Shown one piece after another: positions 49,287 through 58,558 of a DNA stretch of 64,000 nt. Origin of the DNA: Phocaeicola sartorii JCM 17136 = DSM 21941. GTDB lineage: Bacteria > Bacteroidota > Bacteroidia > Bacteroidales > Bacteroidaceae. The notes under the pieces are model-generated. The model was given only the letters and a program-made list of their open reading frames with translations, did not search any database and had not been told where the DNA came from. A program made the position numbers and the translations under genes. Every line of letters starts with the position of its first letter. Position 1 is the stretch's first letter. Location: positions 110,241 to 174,240 of the forward strand of contig NZ_BAKM01000004.1 in the NCBI RefSeq assembly GCF_000614185.1, written 5' to 3'.

Positions 49287-49601
49287 TCACCGCAGGGTGA
49301 CAGCACGAAAACGAAAAAGGGAAAAAACAGAGGGAAAAGGGCGGGCCACAAGGTACGGGAAGGCAGAGAGAAACCGAAGCAGGGAAAGGGACGAAGAGGG
49401 AAAAAGAAAACCTGTATTATGCAGAGTTGAGAGCGAGCTGCTTTTGTCCCTACTTCCTTGTATTTCTCATAAGACAGGCGGCCGAAAGGAAAAGGATTTA
49501 TGATAGGATAGATGTCCCAATTGGGACGGTCTGAATTTTATAAAGTACTCCCGTCAGGTTTTGTCTTGACCTTGTTCTATGCGTCGTAGGTCGCTTCGCT
49601 T

Positions 49602-49750
49602 GCTAAGTCCCGACCTTTTTACCCAACTCGGACGGCGATACCGGAACGTTTTTTCGAAGAAAAATTACCGTAGGGAATTTTTTGCACGAAAACCGGAGGC
49701 CTGAACGTGAAAGGTATCGTCCTCCGAGTTATCTTCTCAAAGGGACTTAG
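49602..49750. repeat. Large imperfect hairpin R4 (most diverged of the family)
   Basis: Outer arms CTAAGTCCC/GGGACTTAG, middle arms AACTCGGACGGCGATACC and GGTATCGTCCTCCGAGTT, and an inner core with TTTTTTCGAAGAAAAATTACC, GAAAACCGGAGGCCTGAACG. It lies in the 0.88-kb gap between the DUF3945 operon and the AAA/RloB pair. The rest of 49168-50052 shows no gene; a basic ORF at 49297-49503 was rejected. Confidence 0.6.
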
Positions 49751-50026
49751 GGAGTGAAGCGTGACTTAGGATGGTTATTTATAGAAGAATATGGAAACAA
49801 GCTCTTGCATGATATGGAAAAGTGTAACGGGTGCATATAAATAGTCAGAAAATCATTACTTTCGCATAATCATTGCATGGAAGCGGTACTTTTCATATTC
49901 ATTTTTATGGTATTGTTCATTTTTAATGAACATGGCTTAGAAATGAACATCCAAAATTTAAGTCTTATTTTTACGGATTATCCGCAAAAATCGGATAAAA
50001 AAGTTGTCTGTAAGAAATTAAAACGC

Positions 50027-50034
50027 TATTTTTG
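50027..50034 (+). promoter_or_regulatory. Promoter of the AAA-RloB pair
   Basis: TATTTTTG (-7 element), 18 bases before the ATG, with GTTG at 50003-50006 20 bases further upstream as an imperfect -33 box. Confidence 0.6.
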
Positions 50035-50052
50035 CAGAAAAGTAGCAGAATT

Positions 50053-51293
50053 ATGATATTAAACTTAGAATTTAAGAATTATCGTTCGTTCAAGGGCACA
50101 TGCTCGTTTACAACCGAACCGACCTCTTCAAAAGCAAAGGTCGAAAATCTGTGTGAGGTTGAAACTAAAGCAGAGGGTAACAAAAAGGCATTGAAAATTT
50201 CCTTGATTTTTGGTGCCAACGCTTCAGGAAAGACCAACATTATAAAATTCCTGTACGGTTTCAGGCGTTGGGTATTGAATCTGGATAACCGTGTCGGTGA
50301 AGATATCGCTTTGTACCAGCCTTTCAAATTCGACAGTGCAACGGCAGACGCACCGATAGAATTTTCTATGGAGTTTATTGCACAAAGAGTAAGGTATAAG
50401 TATGCAGTCTGTTTTTCCAGACTGCAAATCGAATCTGAGTCATTGATATCCTATCCTAACGGCAAGCAGACGTTACTTTATGAACGCACATTGCGTCCGA
50501 AGGATAAGGAATCGGACACCATCAAGTTCGGTTCAAGTCTTTCCACGTCCAAACCGTTCAACGTATTCAAGAACCAGCTGTTGATTTCAAAGTTCTTGAA
50601 GGATACGCCCTGCGAGCCTATAACCAATGCCGCAAAGTATTTGGCGGATATGGTTATTTCCAACGGTTTCCATGAAGATACCGTACTTGGGGAAGACAAG
50701 GAAATACTCAGGTGCTCTATTCCCGTCCTGACAACAAGAAGATGCTTGCTGAATTTCTGGCTTTCGCGGATACCGGACTGGCAGATTTTCAATTGGAAAA
50801 GCGAAGCGGCGATGTGGAAGTAACAAGCCAGCATGGGTTATACAAGGATGGCGAAAACATCGGAAAGACTGATTTGCCATTGAAGGAGGAATCCTTTGGA
50901 ACAAGGGCGTTGTTCATCATCGGTTGCCATATATTGCAGGCGTTGCAGAGTGGCAGTCCGTTCTTTGTGGACGAGATGGACTCCGGTCTTCACTCTTACA
51001 TTACACAGTTGATTGTTGATATATTCAGGAATGGACGGATAAACAAGAAGGATGCGCAGTTGGTTTTCACTACGCATGATGTAAACCTTCTTGACCAAAA
51101 TACCATCCGTAAGGACCAGGTCTGGTTTACGGAGAAAGACAAGTTCGGCGTATCGGAAATGTTCACACTTTCGGACTTTGATGATGTGAGGGAAGATACC
51201 CTGTTTGCCAAATGGTATTTGAACAACAAATTTGGAGGAGTGCCTTCATTGCAATCATTGGAAAAACTCTTTGTGGAGGATGGCAAGAAATAA
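50053..51293 (+). CDS. AAA ATPase of an AbiL/RloA-like defence pair (one frameshift)
   Basis: Start at ATG 50053 (MILNLEFKNYRSFKG). An AAA_15/OLD-like ATPase: the N-terminal strand NLEFKNYRSF is typical; Walker A FGANASGKTNII; Walker B/signature SPFFVDEMDSGLHSYI and the later VFTTHDVNLLD (H-loop). At about 50712 the frame changes: the first frame ends in nonsense, while the second continues RPDNKKMLAEFLAFADTGL to 51293. Restored length is about 413 residues. It overlaps the RloB-like gene by 14 bases, as expected for a two-gene system. It may sense a phage signal and activate the partner. Confidence 0.82.
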
Positions 51294-52374
51294 CGAAAAT
51301 ACACGTCACAGCAACTATGTAATCAGGATAGTGTGCGAAGGGGACAAGACCGAGCCGCTATTCTTTACGAGCCTGTGCGACCTGTATTGTAAAGACAATG
51401 ACGGCATGGATGTCCGCACCATTCCACAGCCTCACATTCCACAGGATGAAGAAACGGATAATTCCCCCAGAGGCAGTTACAAAGGGAAAAAGCGCAAAAT
51501 CAAGACAGAAGGGAAAGACGCCGCTGAAGATGTGGTAATAACCGGAGCCCCACCGTTAAAGTGGGTCTTGTACGCACGGCAAATCTTGTCGGAAGGGGTT
51601 GACGAATCTTGGGCTGTCTATGACAAAGACAAGCATCCGAAGCATGAAGAAGCCTTGGCTGAAGCCGATAAGGTAATTGACGGGAAGAAAGTCAATATCG
51701 CATTTTCCAGCCGCAGCTTTGAATATTATCTGCTTCTCCATTTTGAGTACATTTACTATTGTTTCAATGAGACGGAATGCGGGGAAAAGATCCGGGGCAA
51801 GAAACACATATTTGAATGCGGCACTGGAAAAGAGCCCGAAAAAGACTGTGGCGGCAAGAACTGCATAAACGGTTACGCAAGAAAACAAGGATATTGGCAG
51901 GAAACCAAATCTTCAGAATCAACATTCCCTCTTGTCAAGGATAATCTGTTGAAAGGGATGGTCAATGCTTGCAGGTTAAGGGCTGAAAGTGACGCGAACA
52001 CGGAAGAACCTGTTTACAACAGAAATCCATATACAAATGTGGATATCCTTATCGGCAGGCTGATTGGCAAGGAAACCGTCAGTTATGACAGCACATTTGA
52101 ATATAAAGAACATGGCTGTGACTGGTCTGTCAGGTTCGGCAAAGATGGTTTGATTGTGACAAACAGCAAAGACGGGGTTGAACTTTTTAGAAAGGGAATG
52201 TTCGTCATATATGATTGGGAAGAAAAACTTGGACGTGAATTAAATGACAATGCGCTTTTGATTCAATCTGGTGAAATGAAACTGCTACCTTGCCAACTGG
52301 AACCTACCCAAGTCATTTCCATCAAAGTCACACCCGAGAAAGAGATATTGCTGTTACCTAAATTTGCCATATAG
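51280..52374 (+). CDS. RloB-like (AbiLii-type) protein
   Basis: 364 residues from MARNNENTRH (51280). RloB family: N-terminal VIRIVCEGDKTEPLFFTSL with the conserved Glu, then DESWAVYDKDKHPKHEEALA (acidic cluster resembling TOPRIM), then IAFSSRSFEYYLLLHFEYIY. A Cys-rich insertion (FECGTGKEPEKDCGGKNCI) could bind zinc. RloB partners AAA ATPases in phage-defence pairs such as AbiL. It is translationally coupled to the ATPase and followed by a strong terminator. The toxic activity itself is inferred from the family. Confidence 0.8.
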   Translation: MARNNENTRHSNYVIRIVCEGDKTEPLFFTSLCDLYCKDNDGMDVRTIPQPHIPQDEETDNSPRGSYKGKKRKIKTEGKDAAEDVVITGAPPLKWVLYARQILSEGVDESWAVYDKDKHPKHEEALAEADKVIDGKKVNIAFSSRSFEYYLLLHFEYIYYCFNETECGEKIRGKKHIFECGTGKEPEKDCGGKNCINGYARKQGYWQETKSSESTFPLVKDNLLKGMVNACRLRAESDANTEEPVYNRNPYTNVDILIGRLIGKETVSYDSTFEYKEHGCDWSVRFGKDGLIVTNSKDGVELFRKGMFVIYDWEEKLGRELNDNALLIQSGEMKLLPCQLEPTQVISIKVTPEKEILLLPKFAI

Positions 52375-52490
52375 GAATTTAATAGTTGAATTTTGTGGTT
52401 TTTCTGCAAAAATTTAATTTTAATTTCGTTAATAAGAATTTTTGGTTTTCTGATTTTTGAAATCATGAAACAGCCATTAAAAATAAAGCG

Positions 52491-52545
52491 AGTCAAAAAA
52501 GTGCAGAGGTAATCATAAACTGATTACCTCTGCACTTTTTTGACT
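52491..52545. terminator. Bidirectional terminator, 25-bp perfect arms
   Basis: AGTCAAAAAAGTGCAGAGGT... (52491-52515) and its exact complement (52521-52545) flank a 5-base loop TAAAC. A- and T-runs flank the GC-rich part on both strands. It lies between the convergent RloB-like gene and the DUF4120-like gene. Confidence 0.85.
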
Positions 52546-52571
52546 CAATACTGTGTATGGTACTATACAAT

Positions 52572-52865
52572 TTAGGTGTGTATGCTCCACCCGTGAAACG
52601 GTCCTCCAATCATTACGGCAAAGGATCGGTCCGGCTTGCCATGATAGAGCAGCCCTCCGACAACACCTTTTGTCCCATCTTTCGCCACTTCCGCGAAACC
52701 GAATGAATATGGCGAGGAATCATAGTACAATTCTATTTCGCACCTGCCATTGGAATTGGCTTCCCATTGCTTGAGCCGCTCGATACATTTATTCAGCGTT
52801 TCGTCACCGATGCTCTCAGCATACTTGACGGTCTTTTCATAATGTCCCTGACATTCGATTCTCAT
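52572..52865 (-). CDS. DUF4120-like protein
   Basis: 97 residues from MRIECQGHYEKTVKYAESIG (52865); the upstream extension overlaps the previous gene. YYDSSPYSFGFAEVAKDGTK and GKPDRSFAVMIGGPFHGWSI are the recognisable parts. Family seen in Bacteroidales conjugative elements; no function known. Last gene of a small-protein operon transcribed away from mobC. Confidence 0.65.
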   Translation of the reverse strand: MRIECQGHYEKTVKYAESIGDETLNKCIERLKQWEANSNGRCEIELYYDSSPYSFGFAEVAKDGTKGVVGGLLYHGKPDRSFAVMIGGPFHGWSIHT

Positions 52866-52876
52866 ATCCGATGTTT

Positions 52877-53373
52877 TTAAGTTGTTAGTAACAGTTCTTC
52901 GTATATCCCGAAACCAATGCATCCGGCTATGATGAAATCCTCTTTGCCCTTGTCCGCCAGTGATTTCAAATCTTCCAAGCTGTCGCAGTAGAAGAATATC
53001 TCATCGTCCTTTTCGTTGTCGGAATCCATAGCCAGCGCAATCCTCACTTCTTCCGTTTCCAGCGTGTCGCACCACCGGATAGTGCAGTCCGCATAATGAG
53101 GTTCACGTCCCTGCTCACAGTAGAATTTCAGGAAATGACTACCTATTTCCTTCTTGACTTCATCCGCCTTTTTCCAGGCACTATCATCCACGATTTCAAA
53201 TCCGAGTCCTTCCACCAGCAGGCATGTTCCCTTGTCATATACCATCATGGTGCGCTTTCCCATGTGTTTTTCGCGTATTTCCGCCCAATTCGGCAAGTCC
53301 CAACGCTCCACGGTCCAGATCCTCGGTAATCCTTCGGGATGGAATTGTATTCGCTTAATGTTAGCTTTCTCAT
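52877..53373 (-). CDS. Conserved ICE cargo protein (frameshifted near 5' end)
   Basis: About 164 residues once a base is added near 53325: from 53373 MRKLTLSEYNSIPKDYRG, then RIWTVERWDLPNWAEIREKH in the other frame. The rest: VYDKGTCLLVEGLGFEIVDD, HFLKFYCEQGREPHYADCTI, DEIFFYCDSLEDLKSLADKG. This family is typical of Bacteroidales conjugative elements; a named domain could not be assigned with certainty. Confidence 0.65.
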
Positions 53374-53384
53374 AGCAGGTAGTT

Positions 53385-53639
53385 TTAGTTTGTTACAAAA
53401 GTCACCTTGTAAGTCTTGCACGATTTCCCGAATGCCGGACGTGGGTTGAACTCCGTGCATGATTCCCAATCCACACTCATCGTATAGCCGTTCGGGAAAT
53501 TCTCGCCGATGAACCGGCTTATCATCTCCAAATCCTCATTCGGCAGAAACAATTCTTCCTCGATGCCGTACTCCAATGCGAAAATCGCCCATTCGGGAAT
53601 GTTGTCCCAAACGAGCGTCTGTCTGTTTTCCTTGTTCAT
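53385..53639 (-). CDS. Small conserved protein, unknown
   Basis: 84 residues from MNKENRQTLVWDNIPEWAIF (53639), chosen because the upstream part overlaps the preceding gene. Later ELFLPNEDLEMISRFIGENF and GYTMSVDWESCTEFNPRPAF, ending KTYKVTFVTN. The pattern is of small acidic proteins found in the same operon in related elements. Function unknown. Confidence 0.65.
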   Translation of the reverse strand: MNKENRQTLVWDNIPEWAIFALEYGIEEELFLPNEDLEMISRFIGENFPNGYTMSVDWESCTEFNPRPAFGKSCKTYKVTFVTN

Positions 53640-53650
53640 AATGTCGATGT

Positions 53651-53917
53651 TTATTGCTGTGATACCATAAGGTTGTTGATGATGCCTTCCAGTTCCGTTT
53701 CCCATTTGTCCGTACCGTCCATGACTGACGGGTATGTCAATTGCTGCCACTGTCTGTAATCAAACAATTTCATTCTCAGCGGATAGTAGTCGAACAGTTT
53801 CCGGTTGCCAAAGAATACTCTCAGGTGGTTGGTTCCCACTTCCATCAGTTTCAGGCCGTAATTGTCAAGAATCTCATGGAATCTTTTCATCGGTGTGAAG
53901 TTGCTCCTCTTTTTCAT
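53651..53917 (-). CDS. Small conserved protein, unknown
   Basis: 88 residues: MKKRSNFTPMKRFHEILDNY, GLKLMEVGTNHLRVFFGNRK, ending in EGIINNLMVSQQ. It lies in a tight group of small ORFs on one strand. No family recognised. Confidence 0.65.
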   Translation of the reverse strand: MKKRSNFTPMKRFHEILDNYGLKLMEVGTNHLRVFFGNRKLFDYYPLRMKLFDYRQWQQLTYPSVMDGTDKWETELEGIINNLMVSQQ

Positions 53918-53954
53918 GTCCTTTAATTTTTTATTGTTTGAATTTCATTTTGTT

Positions 53955-54254
53955 TCAACAGCACATTTTGTACAGGTCATCATCGGTCAGTGTGCATAGT
54001 TCCTCATCCGTGCAATATCCGTCAATCTCCTCATTCGCTTCCATCGCCTCATAAATGCCGTTACGCATATCGTTCACCAACTCATCGTACAGGCTTTTTA
54101 CTGACACCCTGAAAATGTCATTGCCGACCTGAATTTCCCTGATTGGATAAGCTACCCCTTTCCAATAGGTCTTGTCAATGGTGATTGCTTCTGTATTTCT
54201 TTCCATGCGATCCAGATATTCCTTGCGGATATTGACTACTCTTGTATTGCTCAT
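53955..54254 (-). CDS. Small acidic protein, unknown
   Basis: 99 residues: VNIRKEYLDRMERNTEAITI, VGNDIFRVSVKSLYDELVND, and an acidic Cys-containing end (TDEELCTLTDDDLYKMCC). It is the first gene of the small-protein operon, immediately downstream of hairpin R3. Function unknown. Confidence 0.65.
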   Translation of the reverse strand: MSNTRVVNIRKEYLDRMERNTEAITIDKTYWKGVAYPIREIQVGNDIFRVSVKSLYDELVNDMRNGIYEAMEANEEIDGYCTDEELCTLTDDDLYKMCC

Positions 54255-54322
54255 AACTTGTTTTTTAGTTAAACAATTCCGACCGGCGAGCCGGTATTTT
54301 ATTTCTTGCCTGCCTTACCGTT

Positions 54323-54428
54323 CCGTGCCGGATTGTGCAAGGCTTTTCGGGAAAATACCGCAAGCGGAGCGCGGAAGATTTTCCCGAAAACCCGTAGGGC
54401 TCGACCTTGCTCAATCCAAAAGGCACGG
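54323..54428. repeat. Large imperfect hairpin R3 (family of four)
   Basis: Outer arms CCGTGCC/GGCACGG, then GGATTG/CAATCC, GCAAGG/CCTTGC, then TTTTCGGGAAAAT facing ATTTTCCCGAAAA (a perfect 13-base pair of arms), with a small CCGC-AA-GCGG hairpin inside. It lies between mobC and a minus-strand small gene. Confidence 0.7.
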
Positions 54429-54471
54429 GACGACCTTTGCAGGCTAAAATAAAAAAGCGGCCTTTCAATGG

Positions 54472-56499
54472 CTATTCATTATCCTTGTCATTTTCTTCCT
54501 GTGGTATCAGGTGTTTCAAATCAGGGTCGTTCTTTATACGGGTTATCTCATCCTCGATTATCCGCACCACGTCCGCTTTTATCTGGGAATAGTTTCGGTC
54601 TATCTGCTGTTGCATGATATCGTTGCCATCCGCATCCTTGAACTCGTTGATGACGGGAATTTTCTTGTAGGCTTTGGTCTCAGCCGCCACCTTTTCGTTA
54701 TCGACAATAATGCGGGCATGGAAAATCTTTTGGTCAATCTCTTCCCCGAAGTTGTCTGCCACGCTACCCACGAACGTGCCCTGTGAGAGGTTGGCGATTT
54801 TCGATGCCGGAATGAGGGAATCCATCTGCGTGTTTATGGATGTGGAGGTGTCCTGACGGTTGATGGAGATGGACTGTCGCTGCTGGAGTATCTTGCCGAA
54901 GCGTTCTGAAAGGTTCTTGGCCGTTTCTCCCACAACCTGCCCGCTGAAGATGTTACCTACCGTATTTTGGATCACCTTCGCCTCTTTTTCACCGTAGTCA
55001 CGTGTCAGCTGAGAGAAGTCCTGGAATCCGAGACAGACCGCCACCTTGTTGCTTCGTGCGGTGGCAATGAGATTGTCGATACCGCGAAAGTAAATCGTGG
55101 GCAGCTCGTCTATGATGATGGAAGACTTCAGTTGTCCCTTCTTGTTCACTAATTTCACGATACGGCTGTTATACAATCCGAGGGCTGCGGAATAGATGTT
55201 CTGCCTGTCGGGATTGTTGCCGACACACAGGATTTTAGGGTGTTCGGGATTGTTCAAGTCGAGTGTGAAATCATCGCCGGTCATCACCCAGTAAAGCTGT
55301 GGGGAAATCATCCTTGAAAGCGGGATTTTCGCACTTGCTATCTGGCCTTGCAACTGGTCTTGTGCGCCCCCTTGCCAGGCGTCCATGAACGGGGAAAGGT
55401 AGTTTTCCAAAGACGGATACGAGGTAAGAATGGTAAAAATATCGGCATACGGCTTGTTCAGAAATTCTATCGCGTGAGGGAACGTGCAGTATTTTCCGTC
55501 CTGGTAGATGCGCAAATACCATATAATAGCCGCCAAAAGAATAATCGGGGATTCCACGAAGAAATCACCCTGTTTCTGTATCCATGTCTTGTTCAAATTT
55601 AAGAGTATCGTGTATGCCGATTCGTAGGCATCGCTGATATCCACCATGAATTTCGGGTTGATTGGGTTACAACGATGGCTACGCCTCGGGTCATCGAAAT
55701 TTATCACATAGAACTCCGGCTTTACCTTGTATTTATCCAGGTTCTTCAGCAACTCGTTATAGGCTATGACGGAGAGGTCATCGAATTTATAATCATATAG
55801 ATAAAGTGCGAAACCTTTGGAAATCTGCTGTTTGATATAATTATTCACCACGGCATAACTCTTTCCCGATCCGGGCGTTCCCAACACAATGGAAGCACGA
55901 AACGGATTGATTATATTGATCCAACCGTCCCATTCCCGACCTTGATAGACAAACTTTGTCGGCAGATTCACGGAATACTCGTTCTCCATGAGCCGTGTCT
56001 CCTGCATGAAACTCTCGTTGACGGTGTTAAACACGTCCTCCATGAGGTTGTGTTTCAGCATCCGGCTTATCCACACGCCCGACATCAGCAGCAGGATATA
56101 CCCGGCAGTAAGCGTTGCCGTGTACAAGGCGGCATTGACCATCGGACTGAACGGCAGGTCGAGCATCCACCAGTTCATGAAAAACAGTACCAGTCCGGCA
56201 AGGAAAGAGGCATATATTTTCTGCCATGTCATCTTTTGATTCTTTACGCCTTTTGTTCCCAAACACGATAGGGCAAGGAATATGACGGCAAATACTTTTG
56301 TAATGAGCAGGTTGCTGAAAAGCCCCGCTGTCCTCTGGAAATTCAGGAGTATCCTGTCGACTACACCGATATTGATACCCATATCCACGAATGAACGGTA
56401 GCAGTACCAATAGACGTGGATGACAATAAATACGATGGATATGGCACGCATGAACTCCATGACCTTGGCCAGTCCCCTCAAATCATCTTCTTGTTGCAT
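54472..56499 (-). CDS. mobC: MobC-type VirD4 coupling protein (T4CP)
   Basis: 675 residues. N-terminal transmembrane helices (ISIVFIVIHVYWYCYRSF, VFAVIFLALSCLG, AGLVLFFMNWWML, TAGYILLLMSGVWIS), then a P-loop ATPase: Walker A LGTPGSGKSYAVVNNY, Walker B IIIDELPTIYFRGIDNLIA, and sensor-like VAVCLGFQDFSQLTRDYGEK. It docks the relaxosome to the transfer channel and pumps DNA. The reading frame is intact over its length. It is downstream of the relaxase gene on the same strand, as in CTnDOT-type elements. Confidence 0.9.
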   Translation of the reverse strand: MQQEDDLRGLAKVMEFMRAISIVFIVIHVYWYCYRSFVDMGINIGVVDRILLNFQRTAGLFSNLLITKVFAVIFLALSCLGTKGVKNQKMTWQKIYASFLAGLVLFFMNWWMLDLPFSPMVNAALYTATLTAGYILLLMSGVWISRMLKHNLMEDVFNTVNESFMQETRLMENEYSVNLPTKFVYQGREWDGWINIINPFRASIVLGTPGSGKSYAVVNNYIKQQISKGFALYLYDYKFDDLSVIAYNELLKNLDKYKVKPEFYVINFDDPRRSHRCNPINPKFMVDISDAYESAYTILLNLNKTWIQKQGDFFVESPIILLAAIIWYLRIYQDGKYCTFPHAIEFLNKPYADIFTILTSYPSLENYLSPFMDAWQGGAQDQLQGQIASAKIPLSRMISPQLYWVMTGDDFTLDLNNPEHPKILCVGNNPDRQNIYSAALGLYNSRIVKLVNKKGQLKSSIIIDELPTIYFRGIDNLIATARSNKVAVCLGFQDFSQLTRDYGEKEAKVIQNTVGNIFSGQVVGETAKNLSERFGKILQQRQSISINRQDTSTSINTQMDSLIPASKIANLSQGTFVGSVADNFGEEIDQKIFHARIIVDNEKVAAETKAYKKIPVINEFKDADGNDIMQQQIDRNYSQIKADVVRIIEDEITRIKNDPDLKHLIPQEENDKDNE

Positions 56500-56538
56500 A
56501 ATGATATAATTTTAATGGTTCGTTTATAAATTCTGTAA

Positions 56539-57790
56539 TCAGGATATTCCGTGGGAGCGGCGTTTCTTTTTCTTCTTGCGTTGCAGCCTGCGGGCAAGAG
56601 CCTCTTCCTGCGGGTCGGGACCGTTGGCGTCAATGCCAAAGATTCCGAAAGCCTGTTCGATGGAGCTTTCCATTTCGGAGGAGAAAACGCCTTGCCGGTC
56701 AAGGTCAGGCATAGGCGCGTCCAAATCGGGAATATTGACCGGACTGTTGAACAGCCGCTCGAAGGCATTTGCCGAGAACTCCTTGCCGAGCCGGGAGCCG
56801 TTGTACACCTCCCGGTTCTTGTGGTCGATGAAAGTCGCTCCATAGATACGTCCCTCGTCATTTTCGCGGAATACCGCATCAATGCCTTTTCCAGCAAGCA
56901 GACGGACGAACTCGTCCCTGTCTCCACGGCATCCGTGCATGGCAAGTGCCACCTCGTTCCGTATCTTCGGTTGCCATTTCTTGTTCCGGTATTCACGGGC
57001 GTTGTACACGATACGCTTTTCCAATCCCTCGTAACCGTACCGTTTCCCAATAAGGAAGATTTGACCGGCGTACATACCGGCTTGCCCATATCATCAGTCA
57101 TGGTATAGACGATGCCGTTATAAGGCGTACCATCGAACTCACCCCTGACCTGTTTCGCCTCGATGTTGAAACAGGAGAGCAAGGCACTGTACTCGCCGAA
57201 AGACTGGAAACGATACGTGCCGAACACGCTCTTCACGATATTGGAAACCTGCCGTTTCACATCACCGCTTTGGTAGTCCGCCTTCTTCATGTACGGTTCC
57301 AGCAACTCCTTCCGCTTGTCCTCCACCTGCATCAACCCGAATTTCTTTTCCAGCTCCCGGCAGGCTTTCATCGAGCGGTTCCACTCGTAGGCGTCGTCTA
57401 TCTTTTCCCCTTTCTCGTTCACGCAGGTGGAGACGATATGAATATGCCTCCGGTCTATATCCTCGTGTACATATACAATGTAGGCTGGTCGCCGTACCCC
57501 ATTTTCTGCATGTATTCCTTTGCCAGTTCCGCGAATTGAGCGTCCGAGAGGCGGTCATCCACAGAAGGGTTCAGGGAAATATGCAGGATGGGCTTTTCCG
57601 TGTTCTTGTTGGCGAGGAGGTAGTTCTCAAACGCCCAAAGGGTCTGCTGCATGACACGTTCCGGATTGCCTGCCACATCGGTAATCATACGGTTTCCCGC
57701 AATGATACGCGCGGTGGTGTCATTCACTTTCTGCTGGTTGTAGGTGATTGCTCCGTAGAGCGAGACACCTCTGTTGATTTTCGCCACCAT
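56539..57790 (-). CDS. mobB: MobB-type relaxase (two frameshifts)
   Basis: Relaxase that nicks oriT and leads the strand into the recipient. Three frames join: 57790-57481 (MVAKINRGVSLYGAITYNQQ, AKEYMQKMGYGDQP), then YIVYVHEDIDRRHIHIVSTC, which contains the HxDxxxxHxH metal motif spanning the first break near 57482, then EYSALLSCFNIEAKQVRGEF, and after a second break near 57070 LIGKRYGYEGLEKRIVYNAR, then RNEVALAMHGCRGDRDEFVR. Restored length about 415 residues, normal for this family. The start almost touches the stop of mobA. Confidence 0.85.
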
Positions 57791-57791
57791 G

Positions 57792-58244
57792 TCATTCCTC
57801 CTCCCTTTTCCTCTTTATCAGATAGGCATCCTCAAATTCACGGGTCAGTAGGATAATCCGCTTGCTCAGCAGCACCAGATCTATCGTCGCCTTTTCCAGA
57901 TTGCGTAGCAGGGCGTAGGCACGTTTTTCCCCGAAGTTGTTCTTGACAGCCTTCACCGTCTGGTTGTAGTTGTTGCCGATGCTCTGGAACTGGTGATAGA
58001 AATTGGTCAGGCGCATGTAGTAGTCCATTGGCGCCTTGTCGATTTTTATCACCTTGATTTCTTTACCGAAAATTATTGTCTTGATAAACTTGGAGCGTTC
58101 CTTTAATCCTGATTTCTGGAATTGAATGTCAAAACGTCCGTTCTCTTCCGAGTTCAACCGCACTACATAACGATGCACGGCAGGGTCGGATTTTGGTTTT
58201 CTACCCACTCCTTTTTTTGATTTTTTCCTCTTGTTTTCTTCCAT
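57792..58244 (-). CDS. mobA: MobA-type relaxosome accessory protein
   Basis: About 150 residues from MEENKRKKSKKGVGRKPKSD (58244), a very basic N-terminus; then VHRYVVRLNSEENGRFDIQF (ribbon-helix-helix-like), KAPMDYYMRLTNFYHQFQSI and KATIDLVLLSKRIILLTREF. Members of this family bind oriT and help the relaxase. It is first in the mobA-mobB-mobC run and adjoins the gene-free region with a large hairpin. Confidence 0.82.
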   Translation of the reverse strand: MEENKRKKSKKGVGRKPKSDPAVHRYVVRLNSEENGRFDIQFQKSGLKERSKFIKTIIFGKEIKVIKIDKAPMDYYMRLTNFYHQFQSIGNNYNQTVKAVKNNFGEKRAYALLRNLEKATIDLVLLSKRIILLTREFEDAYLIKRKREEE

Positions 58245-58326
58245 ACGCATTGATATTTTCAGTTTCTAATCTTCTGTCCCGGATTCACGACTTTGGAGTG
58301 AATCCTTCCCGAGCCGCCAGGCGAGT

Positions 58327-58380
58327 GCAAGTTGTTTTGAGTGCCCGAATTTATTTCGGGTGCCTCAAAACACAACTTGC
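58327..58380. repeat. Long hairpin near mobA (oriT candidate)
   Basis: Arm GCAAGTTGT-TTTGA (58327-58340) faces TCAAAACACAACTTGC (58365-58380), and inside CCCGAA pairs with TTCGGG around an AT-rich loop. It is the strongest palindrome in the mobA-traA gap. Confidence 0.6.
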
Positions 58381-58535
58381 TATGTTCGCTTGAACATGAA
58401 TTTTCCTTCCGTCAAATTGTGTTTGACCCTCCGGCCTCATTCTTCGGCTTCGGGAAAGCCCCGCAGCGGTGTCCGTTCCGTTGTCGGTGCAAAGTTACGG
58501 CGGTATATACTGTTGTAAAATAGTGAGTTATATGC

Positions 58536-58558
58536 AACGTGATGACAAACGATGACAC
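58536..58558 (+). promoter_or_regulatory. Shared operator-like element, copy 2
   Basis: The first 19 bases are AACGTGATGACAAACGATG. Over all 23 bases it differs from the copy at 61953 at only two positions. It lies upstream of traA. Confidence 0.6.

Noticed and set aside
49297..49503. Basic 68-codon ORF (Lys/Arg/Glu-rich)
   Set aside because: Purine-rich low-complexity DNA without a ribosome-binding site or family features.
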